Assembly: GCA_008973525.1 (NCBI GenBank)
Contig: WACJ01000406.1
Location: 992,001 to 1,056,000, forward strand
DNA length: 64,000 nt
Reading direction: 5' to 3'
Source of the DNA: Stenopsyche tienmushanensis
Taxonomy: Eukaryota > Arthropoda > Insecta > Trichoptera > Stenopsychidae
The notes beneath the pieces were generated by a model. It had not been told where the DNA came from. It did not search any database and saw only the letters and a list, made by a program, of their open reading frames with translations. Position 1 is the first letter of the stretch. Every line of letters begins with the position of its first letter. Positions 1 to 13,332 of this stretch are shown in pieces. The translations under genes and the position numbers were made by a program.

Positions 1-899
1 AGTCCATATCGAGCTTATGGCTCCGAGCTTTATTATTGCTATCAATCAAGTTCGTATCGTAACGCCTTTGAAGCACACTAAAGATAGCTTCTGTCATTCC
101 GATATTGACCAATAGCCGAACCATGATTTAGAAGCCACTATAAGTCCTGACCTTCCTGCTGCTATGACTCATGATCCATTTTCGCTTTGGATAGAAATTG
201 GTCTTGAATGTTAAAATCGTCGATTTTTAATACCCAATCGAGTGCTTGGAATCTGACAACCATTCCATAAATTCAATCCAGCAACATAGCTTGATGATCC
301 TAAAAATAGTTGAAACTGTTATTTAAAGACACGCAAAGGCGCGTACTTCAATATCATTAATATGCTTTAAAGGAAAATTTGATGGCTTATTACGTGTTAC
401 GCATTGAAAGATCATATTTTGTATAATTTATGATTTTTACAAGAACAGCATATTAATTAATTAATTCTTCTTAAATATTTAGACTAAATTCATAAGCCAA
501 TGAAGAATGTCTTTCTGGAAATTATTGTCTATAATAATATCTTTATTTAACGTCAATTTATGAGGGTGGAAAAATTAAGGATTTGGGTAGAATGGATAAA
601 TGAATATTGGCTGCAATATGATTAGGATGATAATTATTATTGACTATTCAGATAAAAACTTATGATGAACCCTCAGTATTCACATGTAAAGTGTTATTAA
701 AGCTAGCTATAAAAATAATCGAATATGCTTTTTAATAGTAACGTGTTCCTATAACATAGATATGATGGTGTATTCATATTTTATAACAATTTAGTTAAAT
801 TTGTTATTATTTTCTCATTCGGAAGGGCACAATATGAAATCTTTATTTGAACTCATCAGAAGAGTTTAACGCTTCATTATTACAAATTTTCTATGCAAA
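1..899. other. AT-rich flank, possible coding relic
   Basis: No intact gene is visible. Read on the minus strand, bases 1-330 give short open stretches in alternating frames. This could be the downstream continuation of the frameshifted relic at 900-1665, but no family is recognisable. The remainder, about 330-900, is AT-rich with no structure that I can support. Confidence 0.3.
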
Positions 900-1665
900 T
901 TAGTATGAGTAGTTGGTAATCACTGTATAAAATGAACTCAAATGCATTGATTTGGTTTGCCTTCGATTTGACGTCAAAGATCCAGCGTTTGCTATTCTTA
1001 GTATTTTAAATTCTATGTGAACGCCTACATTTTTCCGCCCGAGACCGATCTCATTATTTTTACAAGTAACATTTTCCAATTTATCTAGTACAGTACAAGT
1101 TCCGACATAGTAATGGAACGTTTGTCCATGCAAATTGACCATCCTTGCCGACGTCCGACAATTTTCTTGGCGACACGCTAAGGTTTTAGCGTCAATTTGA
1201 GGCACCATTGAGCAGAAAGGCGCTAAGTGCGATGCCACCAGTACTGTCATTTGTGGGGACGCTATAAAAATAAAGGTGTAGCCGATGGCACTCCTAACCC
1301 AGTTTTGCACAAATGTTGGTAAAAGATCCATAAAAGAGGGCACGGCGGGTTGGCACAAGGAACTGTCTGTCGCAGGAAATATCGTGCCCATATTTTTCGT
1401 TATTTTTGATGAATGAACGGCTCATGATGTGGCCAACTAGTTCAGACGTCAATCCTGAAATAAGTAATGCTAAAATCTTTCCGCCATTATTACCCCGTCG
1501 TGCATTAGCCTTCGAAGCCGACATTATTGGAACGGCGAAGAAACGTAATCGAGTTGGATCATATGAAAGCATTAACGGTGGATGTATAAACAGGAAATGC
1601 GTAAATGATGAATTGAATTGAACACATGAAAAATTGATTTTCAGACAGGTTGCGAAAAACTCCAA
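900..1665 (-). pseudogene. unidentified frameshifted protein-coding relic
   Basis: Two overlapping minus-strand open frames (1294-1665, then 900-1391) look like one former protein split by a frameshift near 1380. The first frame carries a basic Ser/Ala/Asn/Gly stretch followed by a hydrophobic helix (GKILALLISGL). The second carries a long hydrophobic segment (IGYTFIFIASPQMTVLVASH), then a Cys-containing region with several cysteines spaced 5-30 residues apart. Upstream on the same strand, 1666-2200 also gives protein-like pieces in changing frames. The composition is far less AT-biased than the flanks, which argues that it was once coding. I do not recognise the family. A captured viral or transposon structural gene is possible, but this is inference only. 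No host-type introns are apparent. Confidence 0.35.
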
Positions 1666-2440
1666 CGCCAGACGCTCTTACAATATGTAACGATGCCAAT
1701 GATTGTCCATTTCCGATATCAATCAAAGACCCATCCATGACCTATTTTCTACTTCCTGTCCGAAATTTATTCAGGAGCAAAATGGATGTCGAATTGTTTT
1801 TTAATGCTCCATCACACCCATCAAAACAACCCGCCGACAACATGATAAATTCGCCCCATCGTCAAAGAGCGCCCGCCATACATCGTTCCTTGGAATTCAT
1901 CATGCCACCGCCTTATTTTTCTAATCCCATAAAAATCCCATATTATGATATAGTATTATGATGTATGTGTTAATAATGAATAAGCGGAAATATATCGTTA
2001 ATTTGATAACGTCGGCTGATTGATCACCGCATATACCGCTTAGTAAGTCTCGTCGCAAAATCCAATCTCCAGAGAGCTTTCAGAGCTTTCCACTTTCAAT
2101 AATAGGCTTTGGTTTGTTTGCGTGACTTTTGCTGTAAACATTCATCCTTGTCGTATAATTATGTTGCGGAAGACTATTGCCGCGAGTACTGCCTTTAGCT
2201 TCAATTATTTCATAAAGGCCGCAATAGTCGTGTCGAATTTATGACTACAATAACTATTTTTTAAATTATCAATTGTATCCTGGACTAAATTAATAAGCCT
2301 TAACCCTTTATTGAGTATGAACGCCAACGTAGCGTTATTATATAATAAATAACAGTTTCTTAAGTTTTTTGATATTAATGAGATTTTATACTTTGGAATA
2401 GATGTTTTGCACATGGGGCAAAAAAATTTTTAGAGTATAG
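1666..2440. other. probable upstream part of the relic, then AT-rich DNA
   Basis: On the minus strand, several stretches of 20-40 residues lie in different frames between 1666 and 2200, with stops and frame changes between them. They are consistent with decay of the same gene as 900-1665, but this is not provable from the sequence. Bases 2205-2414 hold a 69-codon minus-strand frame of low complexity (many Leu/Asn/Ile/Lys) that I do not regard as a gene. Confidence 0.25.
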
Positions 2441-2465
2441 GGGGCTAATCCCTAGACAAAATAGT

Positions 2466-2650
2466 CCAGTGGTGTCATATTTGGAGACCGCGCGAACCAC
2501 GGAATATGGCACGTCTCCAGGCAAAGAAATCCAGTGGTGTCAGGTCTGGAAACCATGTGAGCCACGGAATAAGGAGCGTCCCCAGGCATATAAATCCAGT
2601 GGTGTCAGATCTGGAGACCGTGCGAGTCACGGAATGTGGCCGCCGAAAGA
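2466..2650. repeat. 65-bp tandem array, 2.8 units, transposase-derived
   Basis: The motif CCAGTGGTGTCA recurs at 2466, 2531 and 2596, giving an exact 65-bp period with diverged units. Read on the minus strand, one unit encodes a segment like PDLTPLDFFAW. This resembles the W-x-x-R-S-P-D-L-T-P-L-D block around a catalytic Asp of insect Tc1/mariner-type transposases. Because 65 is not a multiple of three, the array cannot be translated as a repeated peptide. A related single unit with part of a second lies near 53.30-53.39 kb. The plus-strand 106-codon frame over the array is a by-product. Confidence 0.8.
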
Positions 2651-3109
2651 ATTAATTTATACAGCAGAGGTGCCTTCAAAAGAAATCCGAATTAAAGTAA
2701 TAAGCCCCGCTTTTGCTAAAATGAAAGAGGAAATGCTACTTCAGACAACTACAGTTGAAATAAGGAAAATGTGTCATGCGTTTAAGTAGAGGTGGCCAAT
2801 TTGAACAAATTTTGTAAATAAATTTAATAAAATTCTATTCAGATTGCAGTCCAACGGCTCTGAGACCGTTGCTGCTGCAAGTTTGCCCCTATATCTGCTT
2901 TTGTTTGCAGGCCAGAGGTTTCTATTGAAGACCTTTCTTATCTTTGTTCTATTAATGAGCAAATGAAGTCAAAAAAATGTTAATACAGATTTTAAAAAGG
3001 CGAATAAGCAAGTGGAAAGTTAAGGACAAAAAAAGAAAGAGTTCTGTACGAAGTGCTTCGAAAACTGAACAGCTTATTAATAAATTATTTAAAAAATTAA
3101 TTATTATAG

Positions 3110-3580
3110 CTTAGCTATCCGCCTATGAGAAATGCTATTTGGGCTACATACTATCACAAAATTTTGACTGATGAAGCTTCTCAGCATTCAAACTGGCCGG
3201 AGGGCGCAGATTCTTGGTGCGAATTGCAAAAACATGCAACTACAAGATCGTTATATTTGTACAAGCAACCTCCCTATCTCACAGAGGATGTTCAGCAAAT
3301 CTCAAGAGCCATTTATGAAGAATTAACGTTTGATAATTTATTGGAAAGGTGCCTTGGCGTACCGAAATATACTTTTTATGCCAAAAAAATACTAGAAATC
3401 GCAACCTATTTAAACCTATTTTAAAAATAATGGATAAAAAGATGCATTGCGATTCGTGGAGACGCGCAACTAAAAACATATACGCTTTGTCAACCGCGAA
3501 GGCTCCGAATCTTCTAAATAAGCTAGAACAGTTCACAGATACGCCAAATCAGTCAAAAAAGAAAAAGCTGTGATAGCTGA
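3110..3580 (+). pseudogene. Mutator-like transposase fragment
   Basis: The plus-strand frame from about 3125 to 3424 encodes RNAIWATYYHK, then TDEASQH, then GADSWCELQKHA, then DVQQISRAIYEELT and LLERCLG. This order matches the C-terminal part of the animal 'Mutator-like transposase domain' proteins: a (R/K)NAI-x-T-x-YHxxSTDE-x-PQH block, a DSWC-x-(W/Y)Q block and a LLxRC block. The frame then shifts, and 3430-3573 carries a Lys-rich tail with MDKKMHCDSWRRATK, consistent with the end of the same protein. No N-terminal half, inverted ends or target duplication could be linked to it, so it is a fragment. This is family recognition from memory; a protein search would settle it. Confidence 0.65.
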
Positions 3581-6394
3581 AGAATTTTTGTACGAAGGTG
3601 GAGTCACTGATTAGTAGTATATTTCCCTTTTCAAAAAAAAAAAAATAGTACTTTAAACTTTGTCAACTGAAAATGTCTTCTAAAAGAATTTAGAATGTGA
3701 CATTTCTCATTCGTTAGCACATTTTATTTGACTTTGGAAGCCCAGAAGAAATTTTAATTAAAAAAATTGCATAAAATAATGATTTATTTAGATCAATAAA
3801 ATACTTATTTTAAAATTGAAATTTTGGAGTATTTTTTCAAAATGTCGACAGCTCTGACATTTAGGACATATGTGAAACGTAGCAAAAGCTACCCCCCTGA
3901 CCCCCAAAAAAATTTGTCGATCCATGTTCAAAACACCTTGTATAAATTATAAATATTGAGGATGAATGAAAACCATTGGTTTTTTATTACATTTTCTTTA
4001 TAATCTATTATATGCAAACTAATAATTATTCTACAAAATTAACCAACTCCCGGAAAGCCTGCGATAAAAAAATTAACCCACCAATCGAAGGGCTAAAGCT
4101 CACCATAGCACATATGTAAAGCTTTTAGGTCATACATGAGAGCTTTTTTATAGAGACATCTATATATAATTTTCCTAATTATACATATATTCTCCTAAAT
4201 ATTTATAAATATTTTTTAACAAAATAGTTCACAAAAACAAAATTTATACTATCTGATCAATGCAAAATAAAATTTATTTAACATTTAATTGAATTAAATT
4301 TTAATCGTATGTTTAAATCATAGAAATAAATGATAAAATGTGACGAATATTTTTTAAATGGTTTGAATATTTGCTTTATTTTAACTTTTAAACAACTTAA
4401 TAGATGGTGCTGTTTTGTTTGATATATTTAATCTTTAAATAACATAATTTTTTCGCATAAATGACTATAAAAACACAACTACATATGTCTGTTTATTCAG
4501 TTCATAATCCGAAATAAAGTATCGCCCATTAATGCTCGAAAATAAACAAACCTAATTAAAATTCGATCAAGTTCGCAAGTCGATAGCTTTTTTTTATGTG
4601 AATTTAAGCTTTTATACGTTTAAAAGATATCATTATACTATGTAATATAATTTGTGATTTGTAATGGAGCGAAAAATTTGAATGAATAAAAAATAATCCG
4701 AATAAATGTCGTGCGGTTTGCAGTCTTAATAATTTCCGCAAGAAGCGCGTTCGTTTCCATGATTTCTGTTCTCCTAGTGATCGTCCGCACTCGGTTGCTT
4801 CAGCCATGTGCCGTAACCGACCAAAAATCCAGTAAGGAATGTTCAGCCAGTTTGTGACCGATGAGCCTACGTTGAATACAAAAAAAAATAACATTTTTAT
4901 AAAGCAACCATAACACCAACGACATTATATCATTATTTATATTGAATTTATTTTTTATCTAAGTTTGATCAACAGCTGAATTATTACCAGACAACATATA
5001 CTTATGTCTACTTTTGAATATAGAAAATAAATAAAATCTGTGCGTAAATGTATTTTTACACAAACTTTATGAAAATATTATTGTATTTAATATTGTTCAT
5101 ATAACCAAAAAGTTCTTAAAATCAATGACCTCGTTTATAACATGAGATCACGTTCTGATGTGTCCAATATTTTATGCTACTAAAAAAGTTTTAAAACGTT
5201 TCACTAATCGAGGGTATTGACGTAATCGAGAGTAATGACGTAGTTGAAATATAACATCTTCGAAAAGCTTCTAAATAGAGATGCCTTTATAAAAATAAAT
5301 TCTTCTCTTTTGTTTAGTACATATTATATATATTATTCATTTTTAATCAAAGCATTTCTCTATTATCTTTTCGCAGTCTCCACAATGGAATTATTGCCGA
5401 ACACTTTGGCATTGTTTTCATATCATATTTATACACATTCAAATGTAAATACAAAACAAATCTTCTAGATTTCGACCCATAATGTTTATGTTAGTCTTAA
5501 AATACTAACTAATTAAATCGATTTAAAATGAATTGCCTTCTTGTTTTCTAATTACATAGTTACATTCATGAATGCTTTTTCTATGACAGCATATAACCTG
5601 TATTTCTATTGAATATTCTTCACTCAAAGGATGCTTGTATAACAATCAAAAGTAATTATTGAATTCTTAAATCATTAGATTGTTAGGTTTTTTGAAACTA
5701 TAGAGGATTTTGTTATAAATAATAAGGCTAATGTCACTAGAGCTGCCAACTCTTTTGCGTTCAGAAAAAAAATTGTCCAACTAATATTTTAGACAGGATT
5801 TTCAATCACATTATTTTTCGGTGTTCGGGAAGTTTTTAAAAAATTATAATTTTATCATAAATGTTTTTTCTATCATTGCTTTTTTCGCGTATTATTTCTT
5901 ATCGTATTCTATACACTGCTTATTTCAAAGAATGGAAATGTCCGTACATAACTTGCCAAATCATCTATTTCGCTGACGTTGACTTAAAATTAGCAGCCTA
6001 AATTCAAATTTATTTCGAAAGCTATTTAAAGTACTTTATTTTCCAATAAAGTATGTTTGGGGACTCTAAATCAGTGCTCTGCAACATTTTCATACCTACA
6101 GCACACCAAAGCTCTTCCTTAAATTACGCGACACCTCAAAAGCTAAAATAATAGATATTTATTTATTTTAAAACAGCTTTCGCCATAGTACATCAAGAAT
6201 ACAATCTTAATTAAAGTGTATGTACAGTTATATCCTTAAAATGTTAGTACAGTTTGTTTCACAGAAATTGAACCTTTGCCAATAATCATAACACAAGGAA
6301 ATTTTCTATTGTGTATAATTGATATTTTAAAATAAATTGGGATGTCCCATTAAGATAAATCATTAATATTATTATATTAACAGTTACTTAAAGA
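3581..6394. other. intergenic, no gene seen
   Basis: AT-rich DNA. At about 3930-3945 the sequence CAAAACACCTTGTATA resembles the inverse of the TACAGGGTGTTTTA-type terminus that starts many insect Tc1/mariner-like elements, and may be an old element end. A short Cys/His-containing frame at about 4700-4830 was examined and not accepted. I see nothing else supportable. Confidence 0.4.
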
Positions 6395-6640
6395 TGACTC
6401 TGATTGATTTGGTATTCTTTCTTTAAAGTCCTTATGACGTCCATCAAAGCATGAATCTTGATGTATCATATCCGATGCCAAATATAGAGGTTATCCATAA
6501 TCGATCTTACTAGGGAAAGGGTTTAATGTGGTGGTTTCCCATTGCCTTCCACACGTGGTAAAGTCAGGATAGGATTATTTGGAAAGTTAGGAGAGGAGAG
6601 AATCTATAAATGAGTAGCGAAATTATCATTATATATAAAT
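6395..6640 (+). repeat. dispersed repeat family 1, copy A
   Basis: About 245 bp here are clearly related, in the same orientation, to 20995-21222. Shared landmarks in order are TCCTTATGAC, CATATCCGAT, GATCTTACTA, TTTAATGTG, TGGTTTCCCATTGCCTTCCA, GTGGTAAAGT, and GGAGAGGAGAGAATCTAT before AGCGAAATTATCATTATAT. No terminal inverted repeats or coding sequence are visible. It may be a SINE or the 3' end of a LINE; the class is undetermined. Confidence 0.75.
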
Positions 6641-9600
6641 GTTAAATTAATTATTGTTGCAAATTCAATCACTCACTCATAGTATATCTAGTTCAAAATA
6701 TTTGCATACTCATGGAATTTTATAGGATGGTATTATTATTGATATAAAATAATGAATTTTTAAAAGAGACCTCGTAAATACCGACGGTGTGAGGCCTTTG
6801 CACATTCGGTGCATAAAAAGGCGGGTACTGTAAGAATTTGACATATGCGACCGATGCGCTGAGAACTTTCCATGCACTTTTATGATCTCCTGGTGATGTG
6901 AATTCAAGTAAGTTTTACCCTTTCGAGATCCACATTCTTTCGATGCCGACTTGACTTTCCCTTTTCAATGAGCGCTCCTCCTTTCCTTCCTTCCTTGGCA
7001 ATCCTTAGCCCGAGCAACGCCCTCAATTTGGCCGCACTGCTGTAACAGGGGAGCAAAAAGGACATGGCAGCTGCCTTTCGACGAACGCACACACGCTTTG
7101 TCGATCTTTGGTCGCGATAGTAAAAAAAACAAGATACAATTAAAAATATGAATGATGCGCTTAAATTATATTACAATATATTTCTATAACTATTTATCAG
7201 GTTTAATTTAATAATTTAAATTTTACGTACATAAAAATGTATTGATTTTACACATAAAAATATGATTTTGCACATAAAAATTAGGTTATTGCGTTATTAC
7301 GATGAAAAATTATATCAAAAATGTACTTAGTTCGTCAAATAAACTTCTTGTTACAACTCTTATAAAATATATAAAAGACTTTATCGTTAGGTTCTAATTA
7401 GAGCCGTAACAAGGGCGTTACAAACCAGGCGCCCGCCACGGGCCCAAATGAGCTTGGGGCGCAAAACGCAAAATACCGACCCGGTCGAGAGTTGTACATG
7501 ATTTTTATTATACTCGACCATTCTACTTTACATGAACCAACACTGATTGACTCTGTTCGTTTTTACAATATATACTAAGTCGTCTAATCCCTCTTTTCTT
7601 CGCTATCGCTTAAACATCCGGCCGACACAGCTGGAATAAGCCCGCAATAAAATATAGACAACAATATTTTCGACCGATTATAAAATTTAAACAGTCTACC
7701 CGATCAGTCATCTTCTCATAATGTTAGTTTATAATCGTTCTGTCGATTTCTATTTTTTTGTCTTAGAAAAGTGATAACTGTGTATTTATCCCGCGATCTT
7801 TTTATTTTTCTTGTCTATAAACGCACTTAGGCTATTGCCATTCCAGAATACAGCCTAGGCGACAACCCACTTGTTTGCCGGTTATCTTGCGCCATCCTCG
7901 GACCCACCCGTATGGTAGTTTGTAACCAAGTGCCATCTCTTCCTTGATGCCCTGCAGGTTTTGTGCCCTTTCCATTCCTTTATTCTTCGACTTTTCAATT
8001 GTAATGTTTTTTTTTATTATTTTGAAGTAGGCGTTTTTTGACTTCAGCCTAAAGTTTGGTGGGTTTAACTAGATTCAAGGAGGTATTCCCCCTATGGTCT
8101 CAATCTCCAATAAACACAAGATCTTTTAGCTTGATGGATTATAGCCAAATAGGGATTGTCTCGGGATGTATTTTTTCTAATGGGATTAGCTTCAAACATC
8201 CCGATATCAAACACGTATATAATAATTCAATGCCACATCCACCTGTGTAGTATGCTGTATATTTAGCCGCACCAGTGTCAAAGTATGTACAAAGTAATCA
8301 CTGAAAATATCAACATTTTCAGTGATTCAGGATGTGTGTCACACGTTGGTTCCTACCAACTTTATGAATATGCTATATTTGGCAGATATCTTCCTTTGAT
8401 CTTAGTGCAGTTTTCCTAGTATGTCAGAGATTCAATAATTTTACCCTATTTTGCCAACACAGTGTCATCTGCATATATAAATTGAACCCTCTATCGAAAG
8501 TTGATCATTTGTATCCCCGGTGAATCCTTTTTTTTTTTTAGAATTTTTCCGGTTTTGCCAGCGATTATTTTTGCTGCGTCTGTTTTGAAAGAACATCTTG
8601 ATAATCTCTGTTTTTGTGATCACCTGCCATATTGTATATTTTTGTTATCAATATTTCATGATCAATTTCAATATATGATCAAAACTCATCAGATTTCGGA
8701 TATTGTTAACAAAATTCGTGCCAATATATAATCGTAAAAAATAGTTATAAATGAAAAATGAATGAATATATTTGACCGAAGGACGCATCACAAGGCGCGC
8801 CGTAACGCTCGCAGTAGTACCGAACGATGTAAGGCCGTCCTCCCTTGGCTTCTGCCGTCCTATTGAAAACGCGATGTTGTAACCATAGAGCACCGGCTCG
8901 TTGCCGCCCCCGAGTGGGCTCCGCGAGTAAGCGTCGGGCGCACTCCCATCCGCTATGCCTCCCTGATACTCCATCTACACTGATTTCCAATAACGCAACG
9001 CAACTTTTTTTTTCAGCACCGCCGAAATTCGTTTCGACGGGTCGAAACTCTCCTAGCGTCCTCTGTTATCCTGACCCTCCTGTAGTCTAATTACGCATAT
9101 CATTATCATGCGCAACACCCCCAGACACACACTCCCCAACGCCCGGCACACGAACATTCATTTCCTTAAAAATAATACATACATTATTTGAAATGTTTAC
9201 ATAATGTAGTTCGAAACCTTTTCTTTAATAATATATTTTTTAAAATTGGCTTTCGATAACAAATTAATAAAGATTAAAATAATTCCGAACGACTCCCACT
9301 ACTCGCTCTCCGTTTCCCAGTTTCGACGAGAAACGACAAATTGTTCCATACAGGCCCGTTCCTAGTTTCCTGCTAGAATTATTGAACTGGTTCGGTTCCG
9401 GTACTTTCGCTCCCCTCGAGTTTACCTGAAGCGTGGAAGTGCGCTATTGGAGGATATCGATTTCCGGTCACGATTTCTCCTTGCAACTTCTGTCGCCCTG
9501 CCGTTTTCCGAACGGTTCACCATCTTCGGCGATCGCCGATACGTTTCCAATATGTACCGCCGATTGCCCCCAACTACATATCACCTACTTTGCCCCAATC

Positions 9601-10572
9601 GAGATATCGCTTCTGCGACGGAAGAGCAAATCCCTCCAGAAAGGGACGAAGCGTCGAATAGCTCGCAACCGAAAGGGCGTATCGATTTACGGGTACTTCT
9701 CTACTTACAACAGTTCGCACTTAAGACTTTGTATTTTTTTACACAACCATACATTACAAAAATAAAACAAATAATTGCGGGGATTTCCCTAAATTTCATT
9801 ATATGCATGTATTTAATTTTAATTTCACGTTGGAATTCGTTTTGTGCCATGTCCCCGGCTTTTACGATGCCTGGTAAATATTATAAATGGTTGTACATAT
9901 TTCTTTTCTAGAACCTCTTCGTTTTTTTTTCAGTTTTTCACATTTCAAGGGATGATAATGTTCATTGAAAAACTTATCATCGAATTGCTCAAACAGTGGC
10001 TTAGTTGGAAGCCTCCCATCAATACAATGACATGGTTTATTCCTATTCCATACTACGCGGTATTAATTCATATATTATCAAATCAACTTCTAATACCGCG
10101 TAATACAAGGGACATTATATGTCCTCGAAACATAAAATTTCACTATTACCTGGTATGTTGGCAGACACAATTGCCCCTGGCCTTCGACACCATTTGAATC
10201 CTGGAGGGTCTCTAAACATACATATCCACTGAACCGATTTTGAGACCCCTTATATTTAGGAGACCCTTTTTTGCGTCTTTATCTACATTAGCTACTTTTT
10301 GTGACTCCCCCACTCCTTAATAATTTAAGGAATACTTCTAAAAATACTTTTTTTTACATTTTGAGTTCTGAAATTTGATGTTACGCGTACGTGTTTTTAT
10401 GCATTTTCATTGACGATTCAAAACAAGGAACAATTTCACAAACAATTAACAACAATTTCCAAGGATGTTGCTGTTAGCTTAAGGTACTGCAATTATTGTG
10501 CTCGCAAACACAACCCGGTTGAAATTTGAGAGCTAAATATAAGGTAGTATTTTGTATGTAAATTCATTATCA
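6641..10572. other. intergenic with GC-rich islands
   Basis: No gene could be supported. Three islands of raised GC and CpG stand out from AT-rich flanks: about 6900-7110, 8760-9090 and 9290-9720. They produce open frames on several strands at once (for example 9447-9911 on plus, 8648-8974 on minus). None shows splice-consistent homology or a recognisable domain. They may be promoters or unidentified exons. At 7390-7500 a GC-rich patch (GGCGTTACAAACCAGGCGCC) resembles an old MITE end. Confidence 0.4.
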
Positions 10573-10862
10573 CAGCGGTTCTTACACTGGGGTCCGCGAA
10601 ACCATTGCCGGGGGTCCGTGATAATATGAAAAAAACATTTATCTATACTTGAACAAGATATTTTTACAGAAAACGTTATAAGAAAACCCATTTTGATCAA
10701 TATTTGACTAAGAAATCTTTGTTTGATTGAAAAATTAAATCTCAAGAACGACGTAAAATGTTGGGATGAGGTCCGCAAAAAAAATTGTTCAAAAAGGGGT
10801 CGCGAAAAATTTTTTGCTCATGAGGGGGTCTGCGAACTATATTAGTTTAAGAAGAACCGCTG
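10573..10862. mobile_element. hAT-type MITE, copy 1
   Basis: The element runs from CAGCGGTTCTTACACTGGGG to its near-inverse TTTAAGAAGAACCGCTG. Such CAGNGGTTCT(T/C)AA ends are typical of non-autonomous hAT elements. Inside are repeated GGGTCCGCGAA and GGGTCTGCGAA motifs near the ends. A second, shorter copy in the opposite orientation lies at 17990-18209. The 8-bp flanks (CATTATCA and ATCTAGCA) do not match cleanly, so the target duplication has decayed or a boundary is off by a few bases. No coding capacity. Confidence 0.75.
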
Positions 10863-13332
10863 ATCTAGCATATTTGAATCCAAACGACAATCAAAATATA
10901 ATTTTAAAAAAATTACATTAATAATAATTAATGCACTTTTCGCGCATTTACTGCCTGTTTAATATATGTCTATTGTTAGCATTAAATAACAGAATTGTAC
11001 AAAACAAATAATGAACAGCGTGACTTTTAGAGGAACGCGAGTGCGGTAGTATAAACGACACCCTGCAGTAGTGTGCGAACAACCCCGACGAAGAAGGCGA
11101 GGAGGACGGAGAGGGCGGAGAGGGCGAGTACGCACCAACCGGATATTGATTTTTACAGTGCAATTCTAGGTGTCGGAATATCACCACCCACTGCTGCTGC
11201 CCGCTTAGGAGACGTCGCTATTTCCGGTTATTCCGACGCCCACGCGTCCCGGGTCACGGCCGTGACCCAATTGTGCTTAGGCTTTTCCGCCCTCATAGGA
11301 AATACCCGCCCTCGAAGCCCTTCGTTTCTTCGGTGAAAGTAGGCATCGCAACGACCGTTAGACGGACACCCTGACGTTTCGCTGTCACCCTGCTCATTTA
11401 TAACGCTTTCTTTGTTCGCCGAAGCGCCCGTCGGCGGCGGCTCCGCCCTCCGTATCAACCCTCGCCCGGAAGAGCCCTCGATTCCACCCCCTGCGAGAGG
11501 AATGTAACGCCGCCCACTCTATCTGCACGATCGTATGCAGCCCTGGTGTAAGACCGAGTTTTTCATCTTTCCCAACCTTGGCCGGGAAAGTTTACTGAGA
11601 AAGCGAGAGCTTTTCTCTAAAGGAGGTTGCGGTTTTCTCGAACGGCCTCGAAGAAAACTCAAGTCGAAGGAAAACATTCGGAAAGTCAAATCCGTCCGCG
11701 GAAGTCGGCGCCGACTTACAAATCCACCCTTCGACTATTTATACTCACAATTCAACCCTACGTAAAGCTTCATATGATACCGATGAAAATTAATATTTCA
11801 ACAACTGGATACTTCATTTTTAATCATATTCTCAAACTAGTTAATTTTGAATAAAAAATAATTTTATATGTTTAATATTATTAAAATTAAAAATTAATAT
11901 TGAAAAAAATCTTATACATTACAACATTCTAATGGCATTTAATATTTACATAATACGGCAATAGATTACTTATTAAACATCAGTTATTATATTTATTAGC
12001 AACGAAGCAAATAAACTTATATTGAATAAACCAGATGATTAGGACAATAAACCAGATAAGAATAAGGACAAAACTAGGATTTGTATATACAAAACATGAT
12101 TTGTAATATTCTTGGATCACGTTCTATCTCAAATATCAATATAAAAATAGCGTTCAAACAATACACTTGTTCTTTTGAATTTTGTGTATTGCTATTAATA
12201 AGTATTATTTTAAACCAGTGATAATTTGAAATTATGCTTAAATTTCTCCCCAAATAATATAAATTTTTGTATTGTTTTAAATGTTTTCTAACATGGTTAG
12301 GGCTTTGCAATCCACTGCATCGTAATATAAACTATTGTATACAAACGTGTGCTTTTTGTCCGTACAACTGTTCAACAATAAAAGTCCCGGTTCTCCGTTA
12401 GCACAACCAGGGCCGACCTGGAGCCTTCATATTTATTTATTTTTTATTATTAATTTTCATTAAGATAGTATTCTATGTCAGTGTATCATTTGCACCTTTT
12501 TCGGGCCGATATTTCAGTTTATTCTTGTTAAAATTGAAAATGAATTTATTTTCCGCTTGTACACACCGATCGACACTATTGCGATTAATAGTCAAATTAA
12601 TATCAATACTAAACGCATTAACTATATAAAAAGACAAAAAGTAAGGTATTGAGTCTGATATCGATGATAACGCAAGTACTGCAAAGAAAACAGTAAATCA
12701 AATGTTATAAAAAGATACTTTTATCTTTTCTAAGACTCAAATGAAATTCGCAAAACTATTTCAGAGGCTTTGCACGTACACAGGTAGCCCCTTTTAATCA
12801 CAGCGGATACGTTCTGGAGAAGATCGCAATCGATGGGAATATTAATGAATCGCTTGCTTCTGCTTTGCAAAAAAATATAGTATTTCTTGTTTGGTTTGTC
12901 TATATTTATTATGTAAAATTTGTCAATAACTGTCACTGTTACAAAAACGCTTTATTGCGTTAATTCGGCAGGGAAACTTTCTTATTTGAAATGTGCACCC
13001 TGAAGCGACAGTTATTTCGAGAAGGGTAAGGTAGATTTCATCTGAAAGAGCGAAACTTCATGTTTTTTGTCATGTAGCATTAGTAATGATCATGCAGTGG
13101 ATTGCCTTTAAATGTCTTTCTGTAACATGGAAAAAATAATTAAACTGATATCTCCTGCTCTCTTATATAAGGTAGTTCCCCTGCCGCAAAATATTGTTTT
13201 AAATGAATCATTACGGGTATAATTATTGTGGGCTTTAGAAGTTTTAAAAGGGTTCGCATTTAAATAAGTTCTGGGCGATAAAAGGCACGCATGTGTGTAC
13301 CATTGATGGTGAGTGCACATGTGTGTGCAGCT

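Noticed and set aside
4690..4840. Plus-strand Cys/His stretch reminiscent of a THAP zinc finger (CRAVCSLNNFRKK...FHDF)
   Set aside because: Only the first Cys pair and an FHxF-like motif fit. The second half (WxxA, C-x2-H spacing, AVPTIF box) is missing and a stop follows. Too little to call.
8648..8990. Minus-strand frames in the 8.76-9.09 kb island (108 and 81 codons)
   Set aside because: Two frames compete for the same bases, and neither gives a recognisable domain or clear splice-bounded exon. A real exon cannot be excluded without a search.
9447..9911. 154-codon plus-strand open frame in a GC-rich island
   Set aside because: It overlaps another long frame (9433-9765), has no recognisable domain, and its second half runs into AT-rich DNA with a hydrophobic low-complexity tail. 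It is explained by the scarcity of stops in GC-rich DNA.
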